Source of the DNA: Anaeramoeba flamelloides
Lineage: Eukaryota > Metamonada > Anaeramoebidae
Assembly: GCA_027625915.1 (NCBI GenBank)
Contig: JANTQA010000012.1
Location: 9,136,501 to 9,200,500 of the forward strand
DNA length: 64,000 nt
Direction of reading: 5' to 3'
The position numbers and the translations under genes were made by a program. Position 1 is the stretch's first letter, and the number at the start of each line of letters is the position of its first letter. The notes below the pieces were generated by a model. That model saw nothing but the letters and a program-made list of their open reading frames with translations. It ran no database searches and had not been told where the DNA came from. Below are positions 32,930 to 44,693 of this stretch, piece by piece.

Positions 32930-33560
32930 TTTTCACTAGGATATCATTAAACCTGATAAGTAACTCCATTTATCAAATTTAGAGAAATGAGTTATCATTT
33001 TTTAATAAGTTCATTTTTTATAATTAAATTTTCAGTCAAAAGAAAAGATCTCTGATCTTTTTTTGTTTGGATTTTTGGATCTAATTAATAGAATATAGAA
33101 AAATTTTCCAAAAATTTATATTTTGAAGAAATCTCACTTTTATTAATTTCTGAGAGTCTGTATGGACAAGTAACATTGAACTTTAATCTTATTTTAAAAA
33201 TAACTGAAAAATAAATAAAAGATTATATAATTCTTGAAGTTCCAGAAATAATTATGAACTTTTTTTTTTGAATTCAATATTTTATTAAATTACTTTTAAT
33301 TTAAAATATATGTACTATTTTATTTCAAATATTCAGAGGATAAATAACAAATTTTTATTATTCACATAAGTTATTTGATAATATTTAATTCTTTTTTATT
33401 ATTAAAATTATTAATTTGAATTCATTTTTTTGTTTGGAAATATTTAAATTATTAAGAAATAATAACGATAAAACATATTGATTTTTTTAATCTTTACAAT
33501 TAATTACCAACCCACTGAAAGAATTAAGAATTGGGTTATTAATTATTTACTAAAAATATA
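32930..33560 (+). repeat. Dispersed repeat R4, copy 1
   Basis: It shares ordered blocks with 60330-61330 and partly with 36530-37150. These include GAGAAATGAG, TATCATTTTT, TTTTCAGTCAAAAG, GATCTCTGA, TTTTGAAGAAATCTCACTTTT and TTTCAAATATTCAGAG. The family is of unknown class; no terminal repeats were identified. Confidence 0.65.
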
Positions 33561-33564
33561 CAAA

Positions 33565-33916
33565 TTAAATGATCAAATAAATGGGCAATAAACCTCAAGT
33601 AAATATGATATTTGTTTCTGAAAGTTCTACTATTAAAAGTCAAAATTCTAAAAATGAATCATCAAATTGTAAATTCTCCTCAAAAATTTAATTTTCAAAA
33701 TTTTTTATTATCAAAAAAACAACTTGTAATTCCCATTAAAATTGTAAAAATTAAAATAATTTTCTCAAAATATCAAGAAGTTAACCTTTTTAAAACGATT
33801 TGGTCTTGGGTATACCATTGGATCGGATGCAGAATAGAAAAAGAAGAAAGAAAAAAGTAATAGATTAATATACTATAAGGTTTCATGCCTATGGGCAAGG
33901 GTATTTTTTACCACTG
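33565..33916 (+). mobile_element. TA-flanked MITE family C, copy 3 (left end missing)
   Basis: It matches the interior and right end of the element at 38776-39234: AATAAACC, TAAATATG, TATCAAG, CGATTT, CTTGGGTATAC, and the end CACTG followed by TA. The left terminus is gone. An open frame at 33612-33860 lies wholly within this repeat and is not a gene. Confidence 0.55.
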
Positions 33917-34154
33917 TAACAATTATTCATTTATTAATTTTAAAATAACATTTTTTTACATTTATGGAATATACTCGTGAATACTTTTTAGGTACCAATC
34001 CTTAAATCAACATTTTATACAATCTAAAAAACTGAATTTTAAGAGTAATTTCAAAGTTAAGTAACGAATATAATGTATTTTTAATGCCAACATGGTCCAA
34101 TTTCGACAAGTTCGATTGCTCTTAGCAATTCCTTAAAATGAAAAAAAGATATAA

Positions 34155-34327
34155 CTGGTATTTGAATCATAAATGTGAATTTTTTGAACTTCATTTTCAA
34201 TTTCCTTTTTCAAATAATCCTAAAACTGGAGTTTACCTCCTTATTTGAGAGCCAACTCTTCTATTTATAAAAGAAAAATAAGGAAAAAGAAGTGAAATTT
34301 GATTCGTTTTTATAATTCAAATACCAG
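34155..34327. mobile_element. MITE family M1, copy 2
   Basis: The ends are CTGGTATTTGAATCATAAAT and ATAATTCAAATACCAG. The subterminal CATTTTCAATTTCCTTTTTC is mirrored by GGAAAAAGAAGTGAAA. It lies about 190 bp downstream of the stop codon of the SPP-like gene. Confidence 0.85.
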
Positions 34328-34518
34328 TATTGTTATTAAGAATTTCAGAAAGTTTGTCTTTAAATAATTTGTCTTTAAATGATTTCAGTGATCTAATAGT
34401 GTTAAATTCTTTTGAAACATTTAAAATTGAAATAAAAATTAAAAAAAAGAAATCGAAATCAAATCTTTTTGCATCCAACACAAAACTTTTTAATTATAAC
34501 AATTGATTCCAAATGCTT

Positions 34519-35706
34519 TTATTTTTCATTTTCCTTTAGATCTAATGAATTATAATCATGTTCAAAATTTGGAACATGGATTTCTTTAACTTGCTCAAAT
34601 GTCTGGCCTTCCCGTGTAGAAGTTTTCCAAAGAAGTGAAAGTTCATTTTTCTTGTATGCAGTAATAAGGGTTGTCAAAACTAGAGCAGATGTGGAAATGA
34701 AAAATGCGTATTTGTTTGTTGTCTGTTTTGAATAATGCAAATATATTAAGGAACAAAAATTAACAAAACCGATAATTATTAAGCCCATATTGAAATAAGA
34801 ACGGCTTTTTGCATTTCTGCCAGTGTCATAACGATATAAAAATGCAAGGAAAAAACCTGGCAATGTAATACTACTTAGTGGTATCTTTAAATTTTCTATT
34901 GGCACACAAATGTTTGTTGGTAAAATGATTTTTGATGGGATCATGAATCCAAAAAAAGATCCAATAACTGTTAATAAATCCTTTTGTAAAATTACACCAG
35001 ACCCCATTACATTTGTTGACGAATTGTTCATTTCTGATGGCTGTTGCTGCTGTTGTTGCTGTTGTTGACCTTGGAGACTTTTTTGGATCATTGCTGGGAT
35101 AATAATTTCTGTTAATAAACGAATGAAAAAAAAGATTATTAAGAGTTTGGTAATTGATTTCAAAGCCTTGAAACGAACAACAGTTATGAAAAAAACCATT
35201 ATTGAGATTGAAATAATGTTGTTGATGATACAGACTTGAGAAGCAAAAAACCAGAGAATTAGAAACAATAAAGATCCAGAAATGCAAATTATTGAAGAGA
35301 AGGAGACAAAATGATCAAAAAGTTTTATTTTTTCGTTTGAAAATTTTGATGGTACTATCCCCTGCAAATTTACATAAGTTGACAGGCAGACAATAAAGCT
35401 AAAATAAAGGACAGCCCAAAGCGGAGTGCTTGATTTAAACAAGAAAACCAAAATTGCAAAGATTAATAAAGATCCAAACACGGTCCTTTTGATCCAACCT
35501 TGTATTGGTGGCTTTGCTTGTGGTGTGTTTTGAAATGTTTTTGGTTGTGTTTGGTTTAATAGTGGGGCTTGTGGTAAGTTTGGTCCTTTTCTTTGAAAGA
35601 TTTGAAAGGTATTTAAGTCCTTACGGTATTGAGACTGGCGGCTTGCAAACCAAACACTAAGTACAATAAGAAAACAGATCAAGATTAATCCAAAATAAAA
35701 GATCAT
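34519..35706 (-). CDS. Signal-peptide-peptidase-like protein lacking catalytic residues
   Basis: A 395-residue membrane protein with about nine or ten hydrophobic segments, starting with a signal-anchor-like TM1 (3-22). The best family anchors are INNIISISIM at 161-170 (SPP ANNVLGLAF), TVIGSFFGFMIPSKIILP at 246-263, and LPGFFLAFLYRYD at 282-294 (SPP IPGIFIALLLRFD), followed by a long helix and a C-tail. Every catalytic motif is changed. The YD of the sixth membrane helix aligns with IR (195-196). GxGD aligns with PLSS (276-279), the aspartate becoming Ser. The QPALLYL motif aligns with NKYAFFI (331-337). There is a nine-Gln run at 214-222. The frame is intact and uninterrupted, so this looks like a maintained pseudoenzyme. 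A different multi-span family is possible; I judge SPP/presenilin-fold homology likely but not certain. Confidence 0.72.
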   Translation of the reverse strand: MIFYFGLILICFLIVLSVWFASRQSQYRKDLNTFQIFQRKGPNLPQAPLLNQTQPKTFQNTPQAKPPIQGWIKRTVFGSLLIFAILVFLFKSSTPLWAVLYFSFIVCLSTYVNLQGIVPSKFSNEKIKLFDHFVSFSSIICISGSLLFLILWFFASQVCIINNIISISIMVFFITVVRFKALKSITKLLIIFFFIRLLTEIIIPAMIQKSLQGQQQQQQQQQPSEMNNSSTNVMGSGVILQKDLLTVIGSFFGFMIPSKIILPTNICVPIENLKIPLSSITLPGFFLAFLYRYDTGRNAKSRSYFNMGLIIIGFVNFCSLIYLHYSKQTTNKYAFFISTSALVLTTLITAYKKNELSLLWKTSTREGQTFEQVKEIHVPNFEHDYNSLDLKENEK

Positions 35707-36282
35707 AGTCTCTCAATTCAATATCAAAAAGAAAAAAATGAATTTTTATTTTTATTTATCAAGGCAAATAGAAAACTTTTACCTACCTTCCTTTACTTAA
35801 GAATATAAAGTCAAAAAATAACATTTTTTCTTTTCAATTTTATCAACTCAATAGAAATGGTGGCTTTTTGAAAGCAAAATTAGAAAGTTTTTAATTCACT
35901 TGGTTGGGTTTTCTGTTTCAATTCTGGAAGAATCGTCCAAATATCAATTGAAGAACCATTTTCCCAAGAAAATAATATATTAAAAATCCTTTGAACTTCA
36001 TGAGTTATGCACATTTTAGTAGAATTGAACATTAGTTATCAGATTTTGTGAAAACAGCCCTTGAGATTAAAAATTCAAAAAAAAAAAAGTTGCAAAAGGA
36101 TCGACTTGAAAAAATGAAAAACTTTATTTTAATTTAACACTTTTTAGATTTTATTCTTTCATAGATACCAAAAATCTAAAATTTTAGAACAATCTGGGAG
36201 TAAATGTGTTTGGTTATAAGATATTGGTCATTCAATCAAATATGATTCAATCATATAAATTATTGTATTGGAAATTTAAAAA

Positions 36283-36445
36283 CTGGTATTTCAATTAGAA
36301 ATGTGAATAATTTTCACTTCATTTTGAATAGACTTTCACATAGAGTTTAAAAACTACAACTTACTCTTTGAGAACTCGATTTATAAGAAAGAAAAATAAA
36401 GAAAAGGAAGTGAAAATATTTATTGATTTGTAATTCCAATATCAG
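36283..36445. mobile_element. MITE family M1, copy 3
   Basis: The ends are CTGGTATTTCAATTAGAAAT and TTTGTAATTCCAATATCAG. The internal TTTTCACTTCATTTT is mirrored by AAGGAAGTGAAAAT, as in the other copies. The interior, with ACTCTTTGAGAACTCGATTTATAA, is shared with the copy at 53520-53741. Confidence 0.8.
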
Positions 36446-36529
36446 TAGGATTGAGTTATTAAAGATTTTTTATTTTTATGATCCACAAATTTCTTTTATT
36501 TATGATTCTTAGCTCTACTGACAAATACA

Positions 36530-37150
36530 AAATATAAAGCCTTAAAAAGATCACACAAACAAATCGAGAGAACAAATTTTGGTCTTAAAATCAGTTATTT
36601 GAGAATATCTATTATTTTTTTTTTATTAGAAATATGTATTTGAATTCAGTTTATTTGCTTGAAAATCTTTCAAAAATTGAGTAATAATTGTAAATTCTTT
36701 CAATTTATTTTATCTTTGGGTTGTTTATAACTCATTGAAATAATTAAGATTTGTTATTAATTTTCGAATAATAAATAATCAAATTAAAAAGTATATATTT
36801 TGATAATCTATTGAATTTTATAGGTTTTAAACAATTATTTTGGGGGAATATTTAATTTGATGGTTTGGTTCGTTTTCCCGGATTTTTTTATTCAATAAAA
36901 AGAAAAAATTGATTTTAACTTATCTTTGAATCAAAAAATTATATTTTTAAAAGTTTTGAAATAATTATTATTATTTTTCGAAATTTTGTAGATTTTTTAT
37001 ATAGGGCTATTTTAGAACTTATTGGTTTTATTTTTAAAGCGTATTTTGGTACACTTCCTTTATAGACTATGAAGATTTCAATCTTCTTTCAGAGAACTTA
37101 TATTTTTTTTTCAAATAATTAAGAAAAATGTTGAATTGTCAACTTTTTCA
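36530..37150 (+). repeat. Dispersed repeat R4, partial copy 2
   Basis: It aligns with the 3' half of R4 at 60690-61330. Shared blocks include TTAAAATCAGT, AATAATCAAATTAAAAAGTAT, TATAGGTTTTAAA/CAGGTCTTATAAA, ATTTAATTTGATGGTTTGGTT and the far-end TTTTCAAAAATGAGAAAAA. Confidence 0.6.
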
Positions 37151-37539
37151 AAAATGAGAAAAAAGGAACAAACATTCACAAACAATAATCCATTTCTGAA
37201 AATAGCATTAAATTTAATTTTGGATTTTATTGTAATCAGATTTTTACTTTGTTTTGAAATTTCAAGTTGTAATAATTTTTTTTTTGAATTTGCTATTAAG
37301 GGACTGTTCTCTCTTAAAATTTTTTACTTAAATTTAATTGAGATTGAGAAAAATTGTGCCGATTACTTAGATTTCATAAACCCTGTTTATTTCCAATATT
37401 AAACATATTTCGAGATAAGGAATCTTATTTAGAAATTAGTCAAAAAAAAAAAGAATAATCGAAACTAGTCCCTGAAATTTACCACAAGAATTTTTGTATG
37501 TTTACTATTCCCTTCAGTGCTATTTTTTTTTTTATTCTT

Positions 37540-37920
37540 AAGGAAGTAAGTACATTTTACCATTTTGGAAAATTTTAATTGTGATAACAGTACTGGAAAA
37601 ATATTTTTTGAGTGCCACGAGATATTGAAACTTTAAAACCAAAACACCATTCGCTAGTCTATTCCATGAAAAGAATCAAAGTAATTCAATGTTGAATCTT
37701 AAATTTTTCAATTTTTTGAACATTTTTTTTGATCAAATTTTTGGTTTTATTAAATTTGGTTTTGGATCTCGAGATGTGTTTATACAAATGATTGAAATTA
37801 ATCAAACAGTAAACCAAAAAAATATACCCAAAAGGGTGCGCATTTGAAACAAATATTTTCTTTTAGAAGACCAAACACGAAAGATCACCATTCCAAATAA
37901 ATTTGTTGAAATCAGAATGA
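37540..37920 (+). repeat. Dispersed repeat R2, copy 2
   Basis: Collinear with 20525-20940: GAGTGCCACGAGATATTGAAA, CCATTCGCTAGTCTATT, CAGTAAACCAAAA, ATATACCC and AAACACGAAAGATCACC. No coding frame or terminal repeats are seen. Confidence 0.65.
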
Positions 37921-38775
37921 AAAAAAAAAAAATCGATAAAAGCCTATTTTTGAAGATTGATTTTCTTTATCTTCTTAGTTTGTTTGAATAAAAACTATTT
38001 TTTTCCTTGAATTTCTAACTCCATTACTATTTATTATTCTTTTAAAAAACATTTTGTGACAAATTTGCTTTCAAAATTCTTTTTTAAAATATTTTTATCA
38101 AACAAAACCAAAACAAGGAATACTATTTCAAAAATTACAATAAAGGGGTTGGATTCTTGGAATTAAAAAAACAGTTACAAAAGATTCAAATCAAAATAAT
38201 TGAAAAATTCAAGAACAAATTTTTATCAGATTCAGAATTTTTTTGAGTTCTCATTTTAATCGAAAATAAAGAATTATAAAATCAAACGAATTTGTCCAAT
38301 AAACCCTCATTCTCAAGAAGAATTAAAAAAATCTCTGATTATCTGAACTAAAACTAGAATTAGATGACATAAATGAAAATAGGATTTTTAAATTCATTTT
38401 GGAAATTCTTTCGAAATAAACAGTAATTTGTTTATCAAAAATTTTCTAAATAAAATTTTTTTCATAAAGAATTAAAAATAAAACCAAATAAAGAATAAGT
38501 AATTGTGTAAAATGTTATAGATAAGATCAAGTAATAAATGATTTTTATTTATTTTTTTTTGATCGATTTTTTTATTTTTTTGATTTGCGTTTTTTTGTTG
38601 GTATGAAAATATCTTATACTAGGATATATTCCACTCTAGTATTTATGAAAATATCAATGTATTTGGCTAAATAAATGATTTGAATAATTCAGTTTCACAT
38701 AAATGGTGGCACTCAAAAAATGAAAAATGTATTTACACCCTTAAAGTTGAATTTTTTGTACTTATTATTAAAATA

Positions 38776-39234
38776 AAGGGTGCCCAAAAATTTAATCCGT
38801 GTTTCAAAATAAAAGCGTGTTTTTTTTTGTTATAGAAGATATATATATCAACCGATCAAAGAAACCAACAATAAACCCTAATTAAATATGGTATTGGTTT
38901 CTTAAAGTCCTCTTATTTTAAAAGAAATTCGAAAAATAAAGGATCAAATTCCAAAATTTTTCTCAAAATATAAAAAATTTTGTTAATTTTTATCATCAAA
39001 AAATATCAAAAAAAATTGAGAATATTATGAAAAATTATCTGCTGTTTGCATGAATAATTTAAATTTTACTGAAAATATCAAGGATTTTACTTTCAAATCG
39101 ATTTGAACTTGGGTATACTATTTGGTAGTTGATTAGATGTTAATTTGGAATAAGATAAAAACATCACGGATTATATACGGAAACATGGATTATAGTCCTT
39201 GGACACGCATTATTTTGATCACTGTAGTAGTTAT
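38776..39234 (+). mobile_element. TA-flanked MITE family C, copy 1
   Basis: A 459-bp unit with TA on both sides. The left end is AAGGGTGCCCAAAAATTTAA followed by TCCGTGTTTC. The right end, read inward, is CAGTGATCAAAATAATGCGTG, then GACTATAATCCATGTTTC. A second copy in reverse orientation lies 576 bp away (39811-40264), giving a large apparent inverted repeat. TA targets and AGGGTG-type ends fit a Tc1/mariner-driven non-autonomous element; this is an inference. Confidence 0.8.
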
Positions 39235-39439
39235 TTTATTTGAGTAATTCGTTCCTTTTGCTTGAGTCTTTGAAGAAATATTCTTTGTTTTGCTTATTTT
39301 GATAAAAATATTTTAAAAAAAGAATTTTCAAAAAAAATTTGAAAAAATGTTTTGTATAATTATAATAAATAGGAAAGAGATGAGAAATTAAAGGTAATCG
39401 TTGGTTTATTCCCATACCAAGTAAGAAGATAAAAAAACC

Positions 39440-40530
39440 AATGGCCTCAAATAAACTAATTCAGAAAACTTTTTTTATTCTTCCTGGTTTCAACAAATTT
39501 ATTGGGGAAAGGTGATCTTTCTTGTTTGTCTTCTAAACAAAAAGGTTAATTTAATAATCACCTTCCCCATATCTACATTTACTCGATTTATACTTTGGTT
39601 ATTTACAAGTATCCATATAAACCTCTTTCTCGATCGAAAAACCAGATTTAATAAAACTCAAATATAAAACAAAAAAATTTATAAAAATGAAAAATTAGAG
39701 ATTCAACTCTGGATTTATTTTAGTTCTTTTTACAAATGCTATTTATTGCAAAATAAACCGAATAAAATATATCTTCATTTTTCCCAAAAAAGATTTTTAC
39801 AATCAATATAGAGTGATCAAAATATTGCGTGCCCAACAACTATAATCCGTGTTATGGAATATAATCCGTACTTTTTTTTTTCTTCTTGTTCCAAGGCAAC
39901 ATCCAATTTACTACCCAATATTATACCTAAATTCAAATCAAATTTGAAAGTAAACTCCTTGATATTTTCAGTAAAATTTAAATTATTAATGCAATCAGTT
40001 TAAAATTTTTCCATAATATTCATGTTTTTTTGGAAATTTTTGAAAAGATAAAATTTACAAAAAAATTTATATTTTGAGAAAAATTCTGCAATTTGATCCG
40101 TCATTTTTTGAAATTTTTTTTAAAATATGAGAACTTTAAGAAACCAATACCAGATTTAATTAGGGTTTATTGTTGGTTTCTTTGATAGGTTAATGTATAG
40201 GTCTTCTATAACAAAAAAACACACTTTTTGTTTTGAAACACGATTTAAAATTTTCTGCACACTCTATTTTCACAACAGTAACATTTTAAATTTGTAATGG
40301 TTAAAATCGGCTTAAATTGTTAATTTCCCTTTTGAGAATTGAAACTTTAATGATTTGTTTTAAGTTTTCTTGGGATGTGATTATTTTACAAATCTGAATG
40401 AAAATTTTAATCTTTTTAATTTATAACTAACAGTAAGAGTTTGAATTTGTCTTTGGTTTTAAAGTTTCAAGATCAGATGGCACTCAAAAAATAATTTTCA
40501 GAAAGGTTCATATAATGAAAAATTTGAAAA
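39440..40530 (-). repeat. Dispersed repeat R2, copy 3 (inverted, split)
   Basis: The part 39440-39810 on the minus strand matches the right part of R2 (AACAAATTTATTGGGGAAAGGTGATCTTTCTTGTTTG, split across about 39489-39526). The part 40265-40530 matches the left part (AGTGCCATCTGATCTTGAAAC). The intervening 39811-40264 is MITE family C copy 2, so the MITE inserted into R2. Confidence 0.6.
39811..40264 (-). mobile_element. TA-flanked MITE family C, copy 2
   Basis: A 454-bp unit starting GAGTGATCAAAATATTGCGTG and ending TTTTCTGCACACTC, with TA on each side (39809-39810 and 40265-40266). It is the reverse complement of 38776-39234 over nearly its full length. It has no coding capacity. Confidence 0.85.
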
Positions 40531-41575
40531 TAAGCTTAAATTTACTTTTTTAAAATGCAAAAGAGATATTTTAAATAATCCAATAACAAACAAAAGTATC
40601 TGTTGTATTCAAATATTGAAATTTGAGAGATTTGATATTTAGTAAGCTTTTTGATGTGAATTTTGACAGGAATTGTGGACTTATTAGCTAATAAAGAAAA
40701 AAATTGTCATTTTTAAGTGAATAATTGTTTGGTCGTTTTTTTAGTGAAATATTTATCATAATTTTAGTAGATGGAATTTACTTTTGCTTTTTGGTTTGAG
40801 TTAAGTATCTAAGAACATCATGATTTTCAGAAAAGTTATTGTATTATTTTCTTTTCAGGACCTAAGAAATTTGTTCCCTAAGCAGATTCCAAAAAAAAGA
40901 GTCAAAAAGAAATTTTTTTATTCTTTATTTTTCGACAAATAATTAAAATAAAACCCAATTTAAAATTCTCGTCAAAGAAAGCAGTCTTTAACTTGATGAA
41001 TTTTTGGAGAGAAAAGGATCAATCCTATGTTGTTTTGTTTAGGTAGTTTAAAATACAAGGAATCTTTACACATTTTGATTTTTTATAAAAGACTTTATTT
41101 TTGAAAAGCAAAAAGTAAATACAATTTTTTGTTTTTACCTGAACAAACAATTTCAATGGATTAACAGTTAATTCCATTGTGTTTTGGTTGAGTGGTGGCA
41201 ATTTTAAACTTCTAAATTGTATAAACAAAAAGAAAATGAATGAAATTTTTTCGCATAATTATCTTTCTTTTTCTAATTATTGAGGAAAAGAGATTTCAAA
41301 AAAATAACACTGTTGTGCTTCTTCTTTGTAAAATCTTACTTAATATTAATCACACTATCTTCAAATAATTTATTTTAAAAAAATTATTCGAAATAGGAAT
41401 AATCATTTTTTTTTTTACATTAATTCTCGGTTATGCTTTTATTTTCAAAATTCTCAAACAGTCAAATTTTAAAGATTACTCAAAAATCTGTAATTGGTTT
41501 TTTTTTCTTCTTTGTTGATTTAATACTAAATAACAAACCTTTTTTCTCCCTTTTTTTTAAAAAATAGTTTTTCAG

Positions 41576-44500
41576 TTCTATCAAAAGACAATTTTCCAAA
41601 CCCTGGGACTATACTTCTAAAAGGTCACACTACCCAAGTTCTCAAGGTAAATTTTACTTCCAATCACATAACATTCGCCAACTCTATTTTTTTTTTCTCC
41701 TTTTAAATTTTCACTTTTTTTTATTTTATTTGTACGATCAAAAGTCACTCTTGTTCTTGGAAGCCAATGGGGAGACGAAGGAAAGGTAATTATCTTCTTT
41801 TTTATACTCTTGTTTTATTTGATTTCTCAAAATTCCTTTTTTTGTTAAATTATTTTTTGTTTTTCATATTTGTTTAAAATGTTTTATTAACTTCGTTTCT
41901 TTGCATAAGGGAAAACTTGTAGATCAAATAGCAAACGAATACGATATTATTTGCAGGTTTAATGGTGGTAACAATGCTGGTAAGGATAACTTTCTTTTTT
42001 ATTTCTGAATACTTTATGTTTTTATTCAAAACAAAATTTGTTTTTTTCTTTTTTCATTTTTTTCCAAAAATGCCAAAAGTTGAGTTTTGGTTTATATCTT
42101 TCCTCAATAATTCGGGTTCGAAGAGTCTTTTTTTTTTTTTTTGAGAACTCTTTAAATTCTTTGAATTTCAGACACCTAACCTAAAACTCTCAACTTAATG
42201 TTATTTTTTTGATACCAATTTTTGAAAATTAAATCAGATCAAAGTTTTGTTCATTTTCATATTTTTCAATTCAAAATTAGTACATTTCAACAAGGATTCT
42301 AAGTTAATCTAAGTTCCCAATATTAATACAATAAAAAAAGTACTAAAAAAATAAACCAAATATCCACAAATCCCAATCTATTTTTGGAAATATCTTGTTT
42401 TGAAAAAGAAAAAGAGGATAATAAAGTGAAAATTTTTTCCCAATAATTATTCAAATATCAGTACTGTTAGATTCACATTAAAAAATAAAATTATATCTCA
42501 AAAGCTCAATAAGGAAGCTCAGTCAATCTTTCAAAAATTCATTTTTAATTAATTGTAGGAAGATCTTTACCTTTTACAACTATTGATAATAAAAAACAAC
42601 GAGGTAGGAACTGAAATAAAAATATCTTTTATTAATTAGAAAATAACATTAATTAAAAATTGATATCAAAAGTTCAATAAGGAAAAGCTTTATAAAATTT
42701 CTTGAAATATCAATTCAAAAGGATTTTGTAAAGATCTTGGATTTTTTTTCAACACATAATTTGTAAAACCATATTTTGGTGCTTGAAATAAAAATTTTCA
42801 TTTATTATTCAGAGAATTTTAATTAAAGAAAGAAAAATTCTATTTTATTAATTCACAAATTCTTTCTTATCAATTAGAAGCAAAATCTCTTGGGAACAAC
42901 CTAAATTGTATTTGAGAAAAAAACTTTGTTTTTTTTTTTATTATTGACAAAGTGTAAATTACACTCTAGTTGCCCTTAGACTTAAATTCCATTTTAGAAA
43001 TTTAAGTGCAAAATCATAGATTTCACAATTATTAATTAATGAAAATAATTTCAAACGATCACAGTTAAAATCTTTTTTTTTAATTTAACTTTTCCTTCAT
43101 GGAGATTGAAAGTATGATAATATTAAATTATTTGAAGATTTGGATTTAATATAAACATAGTTAAAAAAAAACGCAACATGATTTTAAATTGGAAACCTAA
43201 ACGAAAATTGTGGGTGTTATCTTTTACAATTTACATTATTAAACTTTTTTCTCGGTTTTAAAGAACTTTTGAAACTTTTGTGTCTTCACTTTTTAAAAAT
43301 TACAAAAGCACAAAAATGAAATCATAACAAAAATAAAAATAACATTAAAAAACTAATAATTCAAATTTTTAAAAAAATAACAAAAAAAACAAAATATGAA
43401 AAAAAAAAAAAAAAAAAAAAAAAAGGACATAGTGTTGTTACAACAATAAATGGAAAAAAAATTAAATTGGGATTACATTTATTCCCATGTGGTGCTCTTC
43501 ATGAAAACACTGTTAACTTATTAGGAAACGGAACTGTTATCCATATACCATCATTATTTGAAGAAGTCAAGTTGATTGAAGACATTGGTATTAACGCATT
43601 ATCTCGTTTACTCATCAGTAGCCACGCACAAATTGTACCTGATTTATTCCAATTGATTGACGGGCTCGAAGAAAATGAAAAATCGTTAGGTGTAGCCAAA
43701 AAAATTGGAACCACAAGAAAAGGCATTGGTGTTACATATGCAATGGAAAAGGATCGAATTGGGCTCCGTGTCGGGGACTTTTATGGGATCCATAATGATG
43801 TTATTCAAAAAATGCAATTTGAGGAACAGCTTTCAAGTCTGATCAGAATTTGCAAAGGACGATTTAATTATTTGCTCGACCCAAAATTCTGTTCAAAGGA
43901 AGATCGCAGAAAGTGGGATGAATACACAAATATAAAGAGAGCGATGGATCGCTATACAAAGTATTCCAAAATCCTCTCAAAGCACAGCACAGTAATCAAC
44001 ACAATGGATTACTTGAATGACGCCATTAAAAAATTTGGTAAAAAGATCTTGATTGAAGGCGCCAATGGCGTGTTGCTTGACACGGAATATGGTACGTACC
44101 CATATGTAACTTCCAGTTGTACACTTTCTGCTGGTATCTGCACCGGACTTGGAATCCCACCAAGATTATTAAAAAAGATCGATTTCAATGTGATCGGTGT
44201 TGCAAAGGCTTACCAGACAAGAGTCGGAGAGGGCCCCATGGCAACAGAATTGCCTAAAGAGGAAAACACTGAAATGGCACTGAAAGGTGGGGAATTCGGT
44301 GTCACGACAGGCAGACAACGTAGATGCGGTTGGTTAGATATTGTTGCCTTAAAGTATTCTCACCAATTAAATGAATTTGATCAACTCATTCTAACAAAGC
44401 TTGACATCCTTTCAGGCTATGATACTGTTAAACTTGGTGTCGGTTATCGCCTTAAAAATGGTCAAACACTCCACAAAACCATCCCAATCGATAATTCAAA

Positions 44501-44693
44501 CTATGACGACCTCGAAGTAATTTATGAAACACTTCCAGGCTGGAAGGAAGACATCACTGGTATCAGATCTTTTGATGATCTCCCAATCAACGCTCAAAAC
44601 TATGTAAGAAGAATTGAAAAACTTACAGGTATTTTCATTAGATGGATTGGTGTTGGCCCAGACAGAGAAGAAACCATTGAAAAATTACATTAA
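41576..44693 (+). CDS. Adenylosuccinate synthetase (purA family), 3' four exons
   Basis: It catalyses IMP + Asp + GTP to adenylosuccinate, the first committed step to AMP. The exons are 41576-41646 (tentative), 41745-41785, 41910-41979 and 43426-44693; the introns in between have GT-AG ends. Visible motifs are VTLVLGSQWGDEGKGKLVDQ across exons 2-3 (catalytic Asp and P-loop), GGNNAGH split by intron 3 (catalytic His), EGANGVLLDTEYGTYPYVTS, CTGLGIPP, FGVTTGRQRRCGWLD and LTKLDIL near the GTP-binding end. From the conserved Val to the stop there are 459 residues, the full usual core. No start codon is seen in the first exon, so a further 5' exon is missing from my model. The last acceptor is preceded by 26 consecutive A instead of a pyrimidine tract. 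Confidence 0.95.
42924..42990 (-). mobile_element. LINE-A 3' end fragment in adenylosuccinate synthetase intron
   Basis: The minus strand reads AATTTAAGTCTAAGGGCAAC, AGAGTGTAATTTACACTTTG, then an A-rich tail, as at 22923-22990 and the LINE-A terminus at 32290-32360. It lies in the 1.4-kb third intron and is antisense to the gene. Confidence 0.7.

Noticed and set aside
33612-33860. 82-codon frame
   Set aside because: It falls entirely inside a truncated copy of MITE family C, whose other copies have no such frame.
41576-41700. WD40-like reading GTILLKGHTTQVLKVNFTSN
   Set aside because: It resembles one WD40 strand only, crosses a good splice donor and runs into a stop; no other WD repeats are nearby. 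Kept only as a note on exon frame uncertainty.
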